Source of the DNA: Comamonadaceae bacterium 2PF
Lineage (GTDB): Bacteria; Pseudomonadota; Gammaproteobacteria; Burkholderiales; Burkholderiaceae_C
Assembly (NCBI GenBank): GCA_005502875.1
Contig: SCMV01000044.1
Span: 1 to 33,372, forward strand
DNA: 33,372 bases
Direction: 5' to 3'
This document shows positions 1-8,226 of the stretch, piece after piece. The position numbers and the translations under genes are program-made. The notes below the pieces were generated by a model, which was not told the DNA's origin, made no database searches, and was given only the letters and a program-made list of their open reading frames with translations. The first letter of the stretch is position 1. The number at the start of each line of letters is the position of its first letter.

Positions 1-1
1 G

Positions 2-562
2 AGATGTCTCGTGGGCTCGGTCGAAGGCCGCAAAAACGGCGCAAGGCTGATCGACGCCTGGGTGCAGGCCCTGGACCAAACCGGTCGTCGCGACGTCACC
101 CTGGTGTTTTCCGGGCGCCCGGGCTGGCTGGCCGAGGCCTTTTCAGCAGCGCTGGCCCGAGCCACGGCGCGCGGCGTGCGCATCCTGGTGATCGAAGGCT
201 GCAGCGACGACGACCTGGCCTGGCTCTACAGCCACGCCCTGTTCAGCGCCTACCCCAGTTTGTACGAAGGCTGGGGCCTGCCCGTGGGCGAGAGCCTGTG
301 GTTCGGCACGCCCTGCCTGGCCTCGAACGCCACCTCCATCCCCGAAGTGGGCGGGGACCTCGCGCGCTATTACGCGCCACTGGACCTGTCCGCCATGACC
401 GCCGCGCTGACCTGGGCGCTGACCCAGACCGCCGAGCTCGACGCCAGCCGCCAGGCCATCCGCGAGGCACCCCTGAGGGCCTGGCGCGACCACGGCCGCG
501 ACCTGCTGCAAGCCTGCGAAGAGCACGCCCTGGGCGCCGCGCCTGCGTCGCAAGCCGCCTGA
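2..562 (+). CDS. Glycosyltransferase, GT-B fold (group 1), C-terminal part only
   Basis: The reading frame is already open at the left edge, so this is the last 186 or so codons of a larger gene. The visible part matches the nucleotide-sugar-binding half of a GT4-like glycosyltransferase: it starts at the typical GSVEGRKN segment and carries YPSLYEGWGLPVGES, the E-x7-E motif that contacts the donor sugar, followed by GTPCLASNATSIPEVGG. It probably transfers a sugar to a cell-surface polysaccharide or glycan; the substrate cannot be told from this fragment. The ATG-like starts inside the frame are internal, because the conserved region extends to the first base. The gene ends about 110 bp before pilB with no clear terminator between them. 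Confidence 0.85.
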   Translation, partial: RCLVGSVEGRKNGARLIDAWVQALDQTGRRDVTLVFSGRPGWLAEAFSAALARATARGVRILVIEGCSDDDLAWLYSHALFSAYPSLYEGWGLPVGESLWFGTPCLASNATSIPEVGGDLARYYAPLDLSAMTAALTWALTQTAELDASRQAIREAPLRAWRDHGRDLLQACEEHALGAAPASQAA

Positions 563-674
563 TTGAGCAGCCTTCCACGGTTTCCACCCGCTTTCACCTG
601 CCGGTATCCGTGGCAACATCGGGATCGCAGCAAACCCCGGACGCCCTGCGTCCGTCACCCAAGCATTCCCCGCC

Positions 675-2402
675 ATGGCAGCAGAGTCCACCCTGGCCGA
701 CTCGCCCGGCACCCTCTCCGGTGTCGCACGCGTGCTGGTCAACGCCGGCAAGCTCGACGCGAAGTCCGCAGAAACCCTGACGCGCACCGCGCGCGAGCAA
801 AAGCGCAGCTTCGTCAGCACCCTGGTGGCGGCCGGTCGCATCCAGCCCGCCGACCTGGCCCACACCCTGTCGCAGGCCCTGGCCGTGCCCCTGCTCGACC
901 TCAATGCGGTTGACACGCAGCGCCTGCCCAAGGGCGTGATCGACAACAAGCTGTCGTCGCAGTACCAGGTGATGGTGCTGTCCAAGCGCGGCAACCGCCT
1001 GTTCGTGGCCGGCGCCGACCCGACCGACCAGGAAGCCATCGAGCGCATCAAGTTCGCCACCCAGCTCACGCCCGAGTGGGTCATCGTCGAGCACGACAAG
1101 TTGGCCAAGCTGCTCGAAGGCCTGACCGCCAGCGCCGAAGACCAGCTCAACGCCATCGCCTCGTCCGACTTCGAATTCGACGTCACCGAGGACACGGGCG
1201 TGCAGAGCCAGGAGGCCGACGCCGCCGCCACCGACGTCGAAGACGCCCCCGTGGTGCGCTTCCTGCAAAAGATGCTGATCGACGCCATCAACGCGCGCGC
1301 CTCCGACCTGCACTTCGAGCCCTACGAGTACAACTACCGCGTGCGCTTTCGCGTCGACGGCGAGCTGCGCGAGGTCACCCAGCCGCCCGTGGCCATCAAG
1401 GACAAGCTGGCCTCGCGCATCAAGGTCATCTCCAAGCTGGACATCGCCGAAAAGCGCGTGCCGCAAGACGGCCGCATGAAGCTCAAGTTCGGCAACAAGG
1501 CCATCGACTTCCGCGTCAGCACCCTGCCCACGCTGTTCGGCGAGAAGATCGTGATCCGGATCCTCGACCCGTCCTCGGCCAAGCTGGGCATCGACGCCCT
1601 GGGCTACGAGCAGATCGAAAAAGACCGCCTGATGAACGCCATCGTGCGGCCCTACGGCATGGTGCTGGTCACCGGCCCCACGGGCTCGGGCAAAACCGTC
1701 TCGCTCTACACCTGCCTCAACATCCTGAACCAGCCGGGCGTCAACATCTCGACCGTCGAAGACCCGGCCGAAATCAACCTGCCCGGCATCAACCAGGTCA
1801 ACGTCAACGACCGGGCGGGCATGAACTTCTCGGTGGCGCTCAAGGCCTTCCTGCGTCAGGACCCGGACGTGATCATGGTCGGCGAAATCCGCGACCTGGA
1901 AACCGCCGACATCGCCATCAAGGCTGCCCAGACCGGTCACATGGTGATGTCCACCCTGCACACCAACGACGCGCCCACCACGCTCACCCGCCTGATGAAC
2001 ATGGGCGTGGCACCGTTCAACATCGCCTCCTCGGTCATCCTGATCACGGCCCAGCGCCTGGCGCGCAAGCTGTGTGAGGTCTGCAAGGCCCCCGCCGACT
2101 ACCCGCGCGAGGCCATGCTCAAGGCCGGCTACAAGGAAGAAGACCTGGACGGCAGCTGGAAGCCCTACAAGGCGATCGGCTGTTCGGCTTGTAACAACGG
2201 TTACAAAGGTCGCGTCGGCATTTACCAGGTCATGCCCATCAGTGAGGAAATCCAACGAATCATCCTCAGTCAGGGGACAGCGATGGATATTGCTGAGCAA
2301 GCCAAGCGGGAAGGCGTGCGAGACTTGCGCGAATCCGGGCTCGTGAAAGTCAAGGCGGGCCTGACTTCGCTCGAAGAGGTCATCTCGGTGACCAACGAGT
2401 AA
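675..2402 (+). CDS. pilB: Type IV pilus assembly ATPase PilB
   Basis: Hexameric cytoplasmic ATPase that powers pilin polymerisation. At 575 residues it has the usual PilB length. An N-terminal T2SSE_N domain (about 1-160) precedes the motor domain, which has Walker A GPTGSGKT (about 334-341), a Walker B/Asp-box region DPDVIMVGEIRD (about 396-407) and the HTND histidine box. A C-terminal zinc site is formed by CEVC (near 467) and CSAC (near 512). The tetracysteine site separates PilB/GspE from the retraction ATPases PilT and PilU, which lack it. pilC and pilD follow in the same direction, so this is the classic pilBCD operon. No strong ribosome binding site precedes the chosen ATG, but the N-terminus matches the family there. 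Confidence 0.95.
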   Translation: MAAESTLADSPGTLSGVARVLVNAGKLDAKSAETLTRTAREQKRSFVSTLVAAGRIQPADLAHTLSQALAVPLLDLNAVDTQRLPKGVIDNKLSSQYQVMVLSKRGNRLFVAGADPTDQEAIERIKFATQLTPEWVIVEHDKLAKLLEGLTASAEDQLNAIASSDFEFDVTEDTGVQSQEADAAATDVEDAPVVRFLQKMLIDAINARASDLHFEPYEYNYRVRFRVDGELREVTQPPVAIKDKLASRIKVISKLDIAEKRVPQDGRMKLKFGNKAIDFRVSTLPTLFGEKIVIRILDPSSAKLGIDALGYEQIEKDRLMNAIVRPYGMVLVTGPTGSGKTVSLYTCLNILNQPGVNISTVEDPAEINLPGINQVNVNDRAGMNFSVALKAFLRQDPDVIMVGEIRDLETADIAIKAAQTGHMVMSTLHTNDAPTTLTRLMNMGVAPFNIASSVILITAQRLARKLCEVCKAPADYPREAMLKAGYKEEDLDGSWKPYKAIGCSACNNGYKGRVGIYQVMPISEEIQRIILSQGTAMDIAEQAKREGVRDLRESGLVKVKAGLTSLEEVISVTNE

Positions 2403-2451
2403 GCCACCCCATCCGCGCCCCCCAAGCCGACATCAGTCACGGAGTTCCGAC

Positions 2452-3675
2452 ATGGCCACGGCAGCAGCCAAGAAATCGCAGGTCCAGGAAACCATCTACG
2501 AATGGGAAGGCAAGGACCGCCAGGGCAAGGTCGTGCGCGGCGAAATGCGCGCGGGCGGCGAAGCCATGGTGGGCGCCACCCTGCGCCGCCAGGGCATCCT
2601 GGTGCAGAAGGTCAAAAAACGCCGCATGGGCGGTGGCGGCAGCATCAAGCCCAAGGACATCGCCATCTTCACGCGCCAGCTGGCCACGATGATGAAGGCC
2701 GGCGTGCCCCTGCTGCAGTCCTTCGACATCGTCGCGCGCGGCAGCACCAACCCCAAGGTCACCAAGCTGCTCAACGACATCCGCGGCGACGTGGAAACCG
2801 GCACCAGCCTGTCGCAGGCCTTCCGCAAGCACCCGATGTACTTCGACGCCCTGTACTGCAACCTGGTGGAAGCCGGTGAAGCAGCAGGTATTTTGGAGAC
2901 CCTGCTCGACCGCCTGGCGCTGTACCAGGAAAAGACCATCGCCATCAAGCAGAAGATCAAGTCGGCCCTGACCTACCCCATCGCGGTGCTGGTGGTGGCC
3001 TTCATCGTCGTCTCGGTCATCATGATTTTCGTGATCCCGGCCTTCAAGGAGGTGTTCACCTCCTTCGGCGCCGACCTGCCGGCCCCGACGCTGTTCGTGA
3101 TGGCCATGTCCGAGATCTTCGTCAAGTACTGGTGGGCCATCTTCGGCGCCATCGGCGGTGGCATCTACTTCTTCCTGCAGACCTGGAAGCGCTCGGAAGC
3201 CATGCAAAAGCGCATGGACCGCCTGCTGCTGAAGATGCCAGTCTTCGGCGACCTGCTCTTCAAGTCGGCCACCGCCCGCTGGACGCGCACGCTCTCGACC
3301 ATGTTCGCCGCCGGCGTGCCCCTGGTCGAAGCGCTCGACTCCGTGGGTGGCGCGGCCGGCAACGCCGTCTTCGCCGAAGCCACCGAGCAGATCCAGAAAG
3401 ACGTCTCCACCGGCACCAGCCTGACCAACGCCATGCAGGCGGCCAACCTGTTCCCGAACATGGTGCTGCAGATGTCGGCCATCGGTGAAGAGTCCGGCTC
3501 GCTCGACCAGATGCTGGGCAAGGCCGCCGACTTCTACGAAGCCGAGGTCGACGAGGCCGTCAAGGCGCTCTCTAGCCTCATGGAGCCCTTCATCATCGTG
3601 ATCCTGGGCACCATCATCGGCGGCATCGTCGTCTCGATGTACCTGCCGATCTTCAAGCTGGGCCAAGTGGTCTGA
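2452..3675 (+). CDS. pilC: Type IV pilus inner-membrane platform protein PilC
   Basis: Polytopic inner-membrane protein on which the PilB motor acts during pilus assembly. The 407 residues contain two T2SSF domains; each has the repeated turn-and-helix signature, TMMKAGVPLLQSFD near 80 and TMFAAGVPLVEALD near 285. Hydrophobic segments lie at about 175-200, 220-245 and 375-400. A GGAG element sits shortly before the ATG. It lies 49 bp after pilB and 27 bp before pilD, so all three are probably co-transcribed. GspF of type II secretion is a relative, but the neighbours and length favour PilC. Confidence 0.95.
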   Translation: MATAAAKKSQVQETIYEWEGKDRQGKVVRGEMRAGGEAMVGATLRRQGILVQKVKKRRMGGGGSIKPKDIAIFTRQLATMMKAGVPLLQSFDIVARGSTNPKVTKLLNDIRGDVETGTSLSQAFRKHPMYFDALYCNLVEAGEAAGILETLLDRLALYQEKTIAIKQKIKSALTYPIAVLVVAFIVVSVIMIFVIPAFKEVFTSFGADLPAPTLFVMAMSEIFVKYWWAIFGAIGGGIYFFLQTWKRSEAMQKRMDRLLLKMPVFGDLLFKSATARWTRTLSTMFAAGVPLVEALDSVGGAAGNAVFAEATEQIQKDVSTGTSLTNAMQAANLFPNMVLQMSAIGEESGSLDQMLGKAADFYEAEVDEAVKALSSLMEPFIIVILGTIIGGIVVSMYLPIFKLGQVV

Positions 3676-3702
3676 CGCTGCCAGCCCCTGCGCCGTTCGC
3701 CG

Positions 3703-4578
3703 ATGTCCTCTGACGCCTTCTGGCCGGTCTTCACCGGCCTCATCCTCACGCCTTGGGGCCTGGCCGTGCTGGGCCTTTGCGTGGGCAGTTTCCTGAACGT
3801 GGTCATCCACCGCCTGCCCAAGATGCTGGAGCAGCAGTGGAAGCTGGACGCCGCCTACACCCTGGGCCAGGAGGTCAAAGAGCCTGAGCCCGCCGAGCAG
3901 CTGACCCTGTCCAAGCCGGCCTCGCGCTGCCCCGCCTGCGGGCACCAGATCCGCTGGTGGGAGAACATCCCATTGCTGAGCTGGCTGGCCCTGCGCGGCA
4001 AGTGCTCCGCCTGCGGCACCGGCATCTCGGTGCGCTACCCCCTCATCGAGCTGCTGACGGCCGCCTTGTTCGCTGCTTGCGGCCTGCAGTTCGGCGCGCA
4101 ACCCACCACCTTGCTGTGGTGCGGCTTCGTGGCCGTGCTGGTGGCCGCCTCGGCCATCGACTGGGACACCACCTTGCTGCCCGACGACCTGACGCTGCCC
4201 CTGTTGTGGGCCGGCCTCGTGGTCTCGGCCCTGGGCTGGAACCTGCCCCTGCCTGACGCCCTGTGGGGCGCCGTGGCCGGCTACCTCTCGCTGTGGAGCG
4301 TGTACTGGTTCTTCAAGCTGGCCACCGGCAAGGAGGGCATGGGTCACGGTGACTTCAAGCTGCTGGCCGCACTCGGCGCCTGGCTGGGCTGGCCCATGGT
4401 CCTGCCCATCATCCTGGGGTCGTCGGTCATCGGCGCGGTGGTCGGCATCGGCATGAAGGTGTCGGGCCAGCTGCGCGAAGGCGTCTACGTGCCTTTCGGG
4501 CCCTTCCTGGCCGGCGCGGGCCTGGTGGTTGCGCTGGCCGGCTCACCCAGGGTGCTGGGCTGGCTGGGCTGGGCCTGA
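3703..4578 (+). CDS. pilD: Prepilin peptidase / N-methyltransferase PilD
   Basis: Bifunctional inner-membrane aspartic protease that removes type IV prepilin leader peptides and N-methylates the new N-terminus. The 291 residues start with a membrane helix containing the [12 protein letters not shown] motif. A cytoplasmic zinc loop follows, with two CPAC/CSAC pairs about 25 residues apart, required for the methylase activity. The two catalytic aspartates are expected in [10 protein letters not shown] (near 150) and in the GxGD motif, here GHGD (near 212). Several further membrane helices fill the C-terminal half. It ends 8 bp before coaE, an arrangement seen across many beta- and gammaproteobacteria. 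Confidence 0.95.
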   Translation: MSSDAFWPVFTGLILTPWGLAVLGLCVGSFLNVVIHRLPKMLEQQWKLDAAYTLGQEVKEPEPAEQLTLSKPASRCPACGHQIRWWENIPLLSWLALRGKCSACGTGISVRYPLIELLTAALFAACGLQFGAQPTTLLWCGFVAVLVAASAIDWDTTLLPDDLTLPLLWAGLVVSALGWNLPLPDALWGAVAGYLSLWSVYWFFKLATGKEGMGHGDFKLLAALGAWLGWPMVLPIILGSSVIGAVVGIGMKVSGQLREGVYVPFGPFLAGAGLVVALAGSPRVLGWLGWA

Positions 4579-4586
4579 GGCCCGCC

Positions 4587-5237
4587 ATGCCCAGCCAACC
4601 CCCATCACCCGGCTCGCGACACCCCCATGGCCAAGGCCTGGTCATCGGCCTGACGGGCGGCATCGGCAGCGGCAAGTCCACCGTCAGCCAGATGCTGACG
4701 GACCTCGGTGCCCACCTCGTTGACACCGACGCCATCTCGCGCTCGCTGACCGCACCCGGTGGTGCGGCCATCCCGCACATCGCCGAGCACTTTGGCGAAC
4801 ACCTGATCGATGCACACGGCGCGATGGACCGCGCCCGCATGCGCGAGCTGGCCTTCGCCGACCCCGCCGCGCTGGCCCGCCTGGAGGCCATCCTGCACCC
4901 GCTGATCGGCCAGCAAGCCGACGCACACGCCCGCATTGCGGCGCCCGGACAACACATCGTCTACGACGTGCCCCTGATGGCCGAGTCCGGCCGGCGCTGG
5001 CGCGACAAGGTCGACCACATCCTGGTCATCGACACCGAGCCCGAGACGCAGATCGCCCGCGTGATGGTGCGCTCAGGCTGGCCACGCGAGGCGGTTCAGG
5101 CCGTGCTGGCCAAGCAGGCCACGCGCGAGGTGCGCCGCGCCATCGCCGACCACGTCATCCTCAATGAGGGGCTGAGCCTGGAAGAACTTCGCGCAGAGGT
5201 CGGCAAGCTCTGGCGCTTGTGGAACAATGGCAGCTGA
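4587..5237 (+). CDS. coaE: Dephospho-CoA kinase
   Basis: Last enzyme of coenzyme A synthesis: phosphorylates the 3'-hydroxyl of dephospho-CoA with ATP. The 216-residue protein has the P-loop [12 protein letters not shown] near residues 22-33, the [10 protein letters not shown] segment that binds the acceptor, and the lid region with [13 protein letters not shown]. The first 18 or so residues before the P-loop strand are not conserved in the family, but no other in-frame ATG lies between, so the ATG at 4587 is kept. It lies between pilD and zapD, the conserved pilD-coaE-zapD-yacG order. Confidence 0.95.
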   Translation: MPSQPPSPGSRHPHGQGLVIGLTGGIGSGKSTVSQMLTDLGAHLVDTDAISRSLTAPGGAAIPHIAEHFGEHLIDAHGAMDRARMRELAFADPAALARLEAILHPLIGQQADAHARIAAPGQHIVYDVPLMAESGRRWRDKVDHILVIDTEPETQIARVMVRSGWPREAVQAVLAKQATREVRRAIADHVILNEGLSLEELRAEVGKLWRLWNNGS

Positions 5238-5264
5238 CCCGGCTTGCAGGTTTCAGGTGGCGCG

Positions 5265-6023
5265 TTGATCCTCTACGAATACCCCTTCGGTGAAAGCATC
5301 CGCACGACGTTGCGGCTCGAACACCTCTTCGACCGCCTCGGGGTGTTGATCTGGCGGCAAGACCCCGTCGATCACCACTTTGCGCTCGCCACCATCTTCG
5401 AGATCATGGACGTGGCCGCCCGCGCCGACTTGAAGAGCGACCTGCTGCGCGACCTCGATCGCCACAAGCAGCAGTTCATGGGCTACCGAGGCAACCCGGC
5501 CATCCAGGAAGCCGCGCTCGACGAGGTGCTCGCCCGCATCGAGCGCATCCACCACGCGCTCAACCAGGTGCCGGGCAAGGCGGGCCAGACGCTGGCCGCC
5601 AACGACTGGCTGATGGGCATCCGCAGCCGCATCAGCATCCCGGGCGGCACCTGCGAGTTCGACCTGCCCTCCTACTACGCCTGGCAGCACGAACCCGCCG
5701 CCAAACGCCAGGAAGACCTGCAGCAATGGGCCGGCACGCTGGCGCCCTTCGCCGAGGCCGTGCGCCTGGTGTTGGGCCTGCAGCGCGACGGCGGTCACCC
5801 GCACATGGTCGCGGCGCCTTGCGGCCAGTACCAGCAAAACCTGAAAGACTCGCGCAGCTTCCACCTGCTGCGCCTGCGCATCGACCCGGCCCTGGGCCTG
5901 GTGCCCGAGATCAGCGCCAACCGCCTGATGGTGTCCATCCGCCTGATGCGGCCCGATGCCGACGGCAAGCTCAAGATCGCCTCCGACACGGACGCGAGCT
6001 TCGAGTTGACGCTCTGCGCCTGA
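5265..6023 (+). CDS. zapD: Cell division protein ZapD
   Basis: ZapD binds FtsZ and bundles its filaments at the septum. Recognised by the N-terminal ILYEYPFGESIRTTLRLEHL segment, the central SRISIPGGTCEFDLPSYYAW motif, and the C-terminal LRLRIDPALGLVPEISANR region; the length is normal at about 252 residues. There is no ATG. The frame is open from a TTG at 5244, but the TTG at 5265 puts the start at the family's conserved ILYEYP and follows an AGGTGG element (5255-5260), so I prefer 5265; 5244 would add seven residues. It lies 27 bp after coaE and leads into yacG. Confidence 0.92.
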   Translation: MILYEYPFGESIRTTLRLEHLFDRLGVLIWRQDPVDHHFALATIFEIMDVAARADLKSDLLRDLDRHKQQFMGYRGNPAIQEAALDEVLARIERIHHALNQVPGKAGQTLAANDWLMGIRSRISIPGGTCEFDLPSYYAWQHEPAAKRQEDLQQWAGTLAPFAEAVRLVLGLQRDGGHPHMVAAPCGQYQQNLKDSRSFHLLRLRIDPALGLVPEISANRLMVSIRLMRPDADGKLKIASDTDASFELTLCA

Positions 6024-6088
6024 TCCGCGCAGACCTTGCCCAGGCTTTCGTCCCTTCTCTACCGCTTTCCTGCCCGCGAGCCCTCGCC

Positions 6089-6310
6089 GTGCCCACCCCG
6101 CCCCAGCATCCCAACGAAGGCGCCGCAAGCGCCGGCCCGCAGGTGCGCTGCCCGTCCTGCGGCGTCACGCACGTCTACAGCACCGACAACCCGTACCGCC
6201 CCTTCTGCAGCAAAGGCTGCAAGGCCATCGACCTGGGCGCCTGGGCATCGGAACACTACCGGGTGGAGGCCAAGCCCACCACCGAAGACCTGCTGGACGC
6301 CCCCGACTGA
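6089..6310 (+). CDS. yacG: DNA gyrase inhibitor / zinc-binding protein YacG
   Basis: Small zinc-finger protein; the E. coli homologue binds GyrB and inhibits gyrase. From the GTG at 6089 it is 73 residues with a four-cysteine site: Cys21 and Cys24 in RCPSCG, Cys40 and Cys44 in FCSKGCKAIDLGAW, the YacG signature. The frame is open much further upstream, but that extension overlaps zapD and is not conserved. The zapD-yacG pair is a standard neighbourhood. Confidence 0.9.
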   Translation: MPTPPQHPNEGAASAGPQVRCPSCGVTHVYSTDNPYRPFCSKGCKAIDLGAWASEHYRVEAKPTTEDLLDAPD

Positions 6311-6355
6311 CCACCTGCCTTGACCCCTTGTTGGCCAGCCGAACGCCGACACCTT

Positions 6356-6399
6356 GGCGTCAGACGCCGTTTTGACGCCTCGGCTGCCCTTTTGACGCC
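6356..6399. repeat. Three TGACGCC elements upstream of the rubredoxin gene
   Basis: TTTTGACGCC occurs at 6370-6379 and again at 6390-6399, exactly 20 bp apart, and its inverted form GGCGTCA is at 6356-6362. They occupy the only sizeable gap (6311-6460) between yacG and the rubredoxin gene. Two-turn spacing and the inverted copy suggest an operator, but no known regulator motif is recognised. Confidence 0.35.
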
Positions 6400-6460
6400 A
6401 TCGCACCCCGGCCACGGCCTGCCCTGGCCCCAGAATCCACCCCCGTTTTTGGAAGAAATC

Positions 6461-6625
6461 ATGAAGACCTACCAGTGTGTTGTGTGCGGCTACGTTTACG
6501 ACGAAGCCAAAGGTGCCCCCGAAGACGGCATCGCCCCCGGAACCAAATGGGAAGACGTGCCCGCCGACTGGGAATGCCCGGACTGCGGCGTCGGCAAGTC
6601 CGACTTCGAAATGATCGAAATCTGA
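6461..6625 (+). CDS. rubA: Rubredoxin
   Basis: One-iron electron carrier of 54 residues. Two CxxC knuckles bind the iron: Cys6/Cys9 in CVVCGYVYD and Cys39/Cys42 in [12 protein letters not shown], separated by the typical [17 protein letters not shown] segment. The ATG is preceded by GGAAGAA (6451-6457), a good ribosome binding site. The next gene, 15 bp downstream, is its likely NAD(P)H-dependent reductase. No alkane hydroxylase is nearby, so the terminal acceptor is unknown; oxidative-stress relief or an oxygenase elsewhere are both possible. Confidence 0.95.
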   Translation: MKTYQCVVCGYVYDEAKGAPEDGIAPGTKWEDVPADWECPDCGVGKSDFEMIEI

Positions 6626-6640
6626 TTGGGAGCAGCGGGC

Positions 6641-7810
6641 ATGAGTGAAGCGGTCGTCATCGTCGGCTCCGGGCTGGCGGGCTACAACGTCGCGCGCGAA
6701 TTGCGCAAGGCCGACGCCGAAGTCCCCATCGTGGTGATCAGCCGCGACGAGGCCGGTTTCTATTCCAAGCCCATGCTCTCGAACGCCCTGGCGGGCAAGA
6801 AAACGGCGGCCTCGCTGGTCACCAAGTCGGCCGAAAAGATGGCCGACGAGGTCAAGCTGCGCGTGCTGGCCCGCACCAGCGTGACGAAGGTGGACACCGC
6901 CGCGCGCACGCTCACGCTGTCGGGCGGCGAGGTGCTGCCTTACCGAGACCTCGTGCTCGCCCTGGGCGCCGACCCGATCCGCCTGCCCCTGGAAGGCGAT
7001 GCCGCCAGCACCGTGCTGTCGGTCAACGACCTGGACGATTTCGCCCGCTTCGCCGAGGCGCTCGACACCGCCGGCCCGGGCGGCCAGCCCGTCAAGCGCG
7101 TGGCCATCCTGGGCGCCGGCCTGATCGGCTGCGAGTTCGCCAACGACCTGCTGCACCGCGAGGTGCAACCCACCGTGCTCGACCTGGCCGAGCGCGCGCT
7201 GCCCCGCCTGTTGCCACCCCAGGCATCGGCGCGCCTGCAGGCCAAGCTCGAAGCTGGCGGTGCGAGCTTCCGCTTCGGCACCGGTGTCACCGCCGTCAAC
7301 CAAGGCCCCAACGGCCTGGTGTTGACGCTGACCGATGGCAGCACGCTCGAAACCGACCTGGTGCTCTCGGCCATTGGCCTGAAGCCCCGCACCCAACTGG
7401 CGGCTGACGCAGGCCTGGCCATCAACCGTGGCATCGTGGTCGACCGTCACCTGGCCACCAGCGTGCCCCACGTTCACGCCGTGGGCGACTGCGCCGAAGT
7501 GGCCGGACACCTCCTGCCCTACGTGCTGCCCCTGATGGGCCAAGCCCGCGCCCTGGCAGCCACCTTGGCGGGCAAGCCCACCGAGGTGAGCTACCCCGCC
7601 ATGCCCGTCGTCGTGAAGACGCCCGCGTGGCCGACCGTGGTCTGCCCGCCCGCTGGCGACGCCCAGGGCGAGTGGGAGGTCACCGAGACCGAAGAGGCCA
7701 TCGAGGCCCGCTTCATGGCAGGCGAGCAGCTGCTGGGCTTCGTCCTGCAGGGCAAGGCCACCGCGCAGCGCCAGGCCCTGGCGGCCCAGACACCCGCCTT
7801 GCTGGCCTGA
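6641..7810 (+). CDS. Rubredoxin-NAD(+) reductase, FAD-dependent
   Basis: Two-dinucleotide-binding-domain flavoprotein of 389 residues, expected to move electrons from NAD(P)H to the adjacent rubredoxin. The N-terminal FAD loop VGSGLAGYNVARELRK lies near 7-22, the NAD(P)H loop ILGAGLIGCEFANDL near 157-171, and the second FAD motif HVHAVGDCAEV near 278-288. The ATG at 6641 is chosen because the FAD strand begins right after it; an upstream TTG at 6626 would add five residues of no evident function. It forms a two-gene unit with the rubredoxin. Confidence 0.92.
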   Translation: MSEAVVIVGSGLAGYNVARELRKADAEVPIVVISRDEAGFYSKPMLSNALAGKKTAASLVTKSAEKMADEVKLRVLARTSVTKVDTAARTLTLSGGEVLPYRDLVLALGADPIRLPLEGDAASTVLSVNDLDDFARFAEALDTAGPGGQPVKRVAILGAGLIGCEFANDLLHREVQPTVLDLAERALPRLLPPQASARLQAKLEAGGASFRFGTGVTAVNQGPNGLVLTLTDGSTLETDLVLSAIGLKPRTQLAADAGLAINRGIVVDRHLATSVPHVHAVGDCAEVAGHLLPYVLPLMGQARALAATLAGKPTEVSYPAMPVVVKTPAWPTVVCPPAGDAQGEWEVTETEEAIEARFMAGEQLLGFVLQGKATAQRQALAAQTPALLA

Positions 7811-7834
7811 ACCAGGCCCGAACACTGGGTGACT

Positions 7835-8203
7835 TCAGCGTCCGCGGACCTTGACGCGGATTGCGTTAACCTTGAGCCCCTTCGCCGCCAGCGCCTCATT
7901 CAGGTGCGGCAGCGACTGGCGCAGCTTGGCCGACGCGGCCGGGTTCGCGACCAGCAAGGTCCACCCCTCTTCGTCGAACGGTCCAGCCTGAAGCTGAGCG
8001 GCCAGCGAGGGCGGCAACACCTCCTTGACGGCCTCCAGGCAGGCCTGCGAATGCCGCAGGCGCTGCATCAGGCTGGACAGGGGCGATGCGCGCTCAAGCG
8101 CCCGGGTGACGGGCGGCACGTCCGGCACCATCGGCCGGCAGTGCAGCGACGGGATGACGGTGCGGATTCGACCGCCGGATGGGGGCTGGGAGCGCTTGCT
8201 CAT
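7835..8203 (-). CDS. DUF721 / DciA-like protein
   Basis: About 122 residues. The C-terminal half (LAAQLQAGPFDEEGWTLLVANPAASAKLRQSLPHL onward) fits the DUF721 domain of DciA, the ancestral loader of the DnaB replicative helicase; the N-terminal half is basic and probably disordered. It is the only leftward backbone gene here and is divergent from the M23 peptidase gene. The ATG at 8203 lacks a good ribosome binding site; a GTG at 8224 in the same frame has AGGA about 10 nt upstream and would leave a 2-bp gap between the divergent starts, so the true start is open. Confidence 0.75.
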   Translation of the reverse strand: MSKRSQPPSGGRIRTVIPSLHCRPMVPDVPPVTRALERASPLSSLMQRLRHSQACLEAVKEVLPPSLAAQLQAGPFDEEGWTLLVANPAASAKLRQSLPHLNEALAAKGLKVNAIRVKVRGR

Positions 8204-8226
8204 GGGTTCAGCAAAGGAAGTCACGC

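Noticed and set aside
2271-2279. GGGGACA within pilB, and another in the M23 gene near 9097
   Set aside because: Single copies in coding DNA, expected by chance in GC-rich sequence; not part of the iteron clusters.
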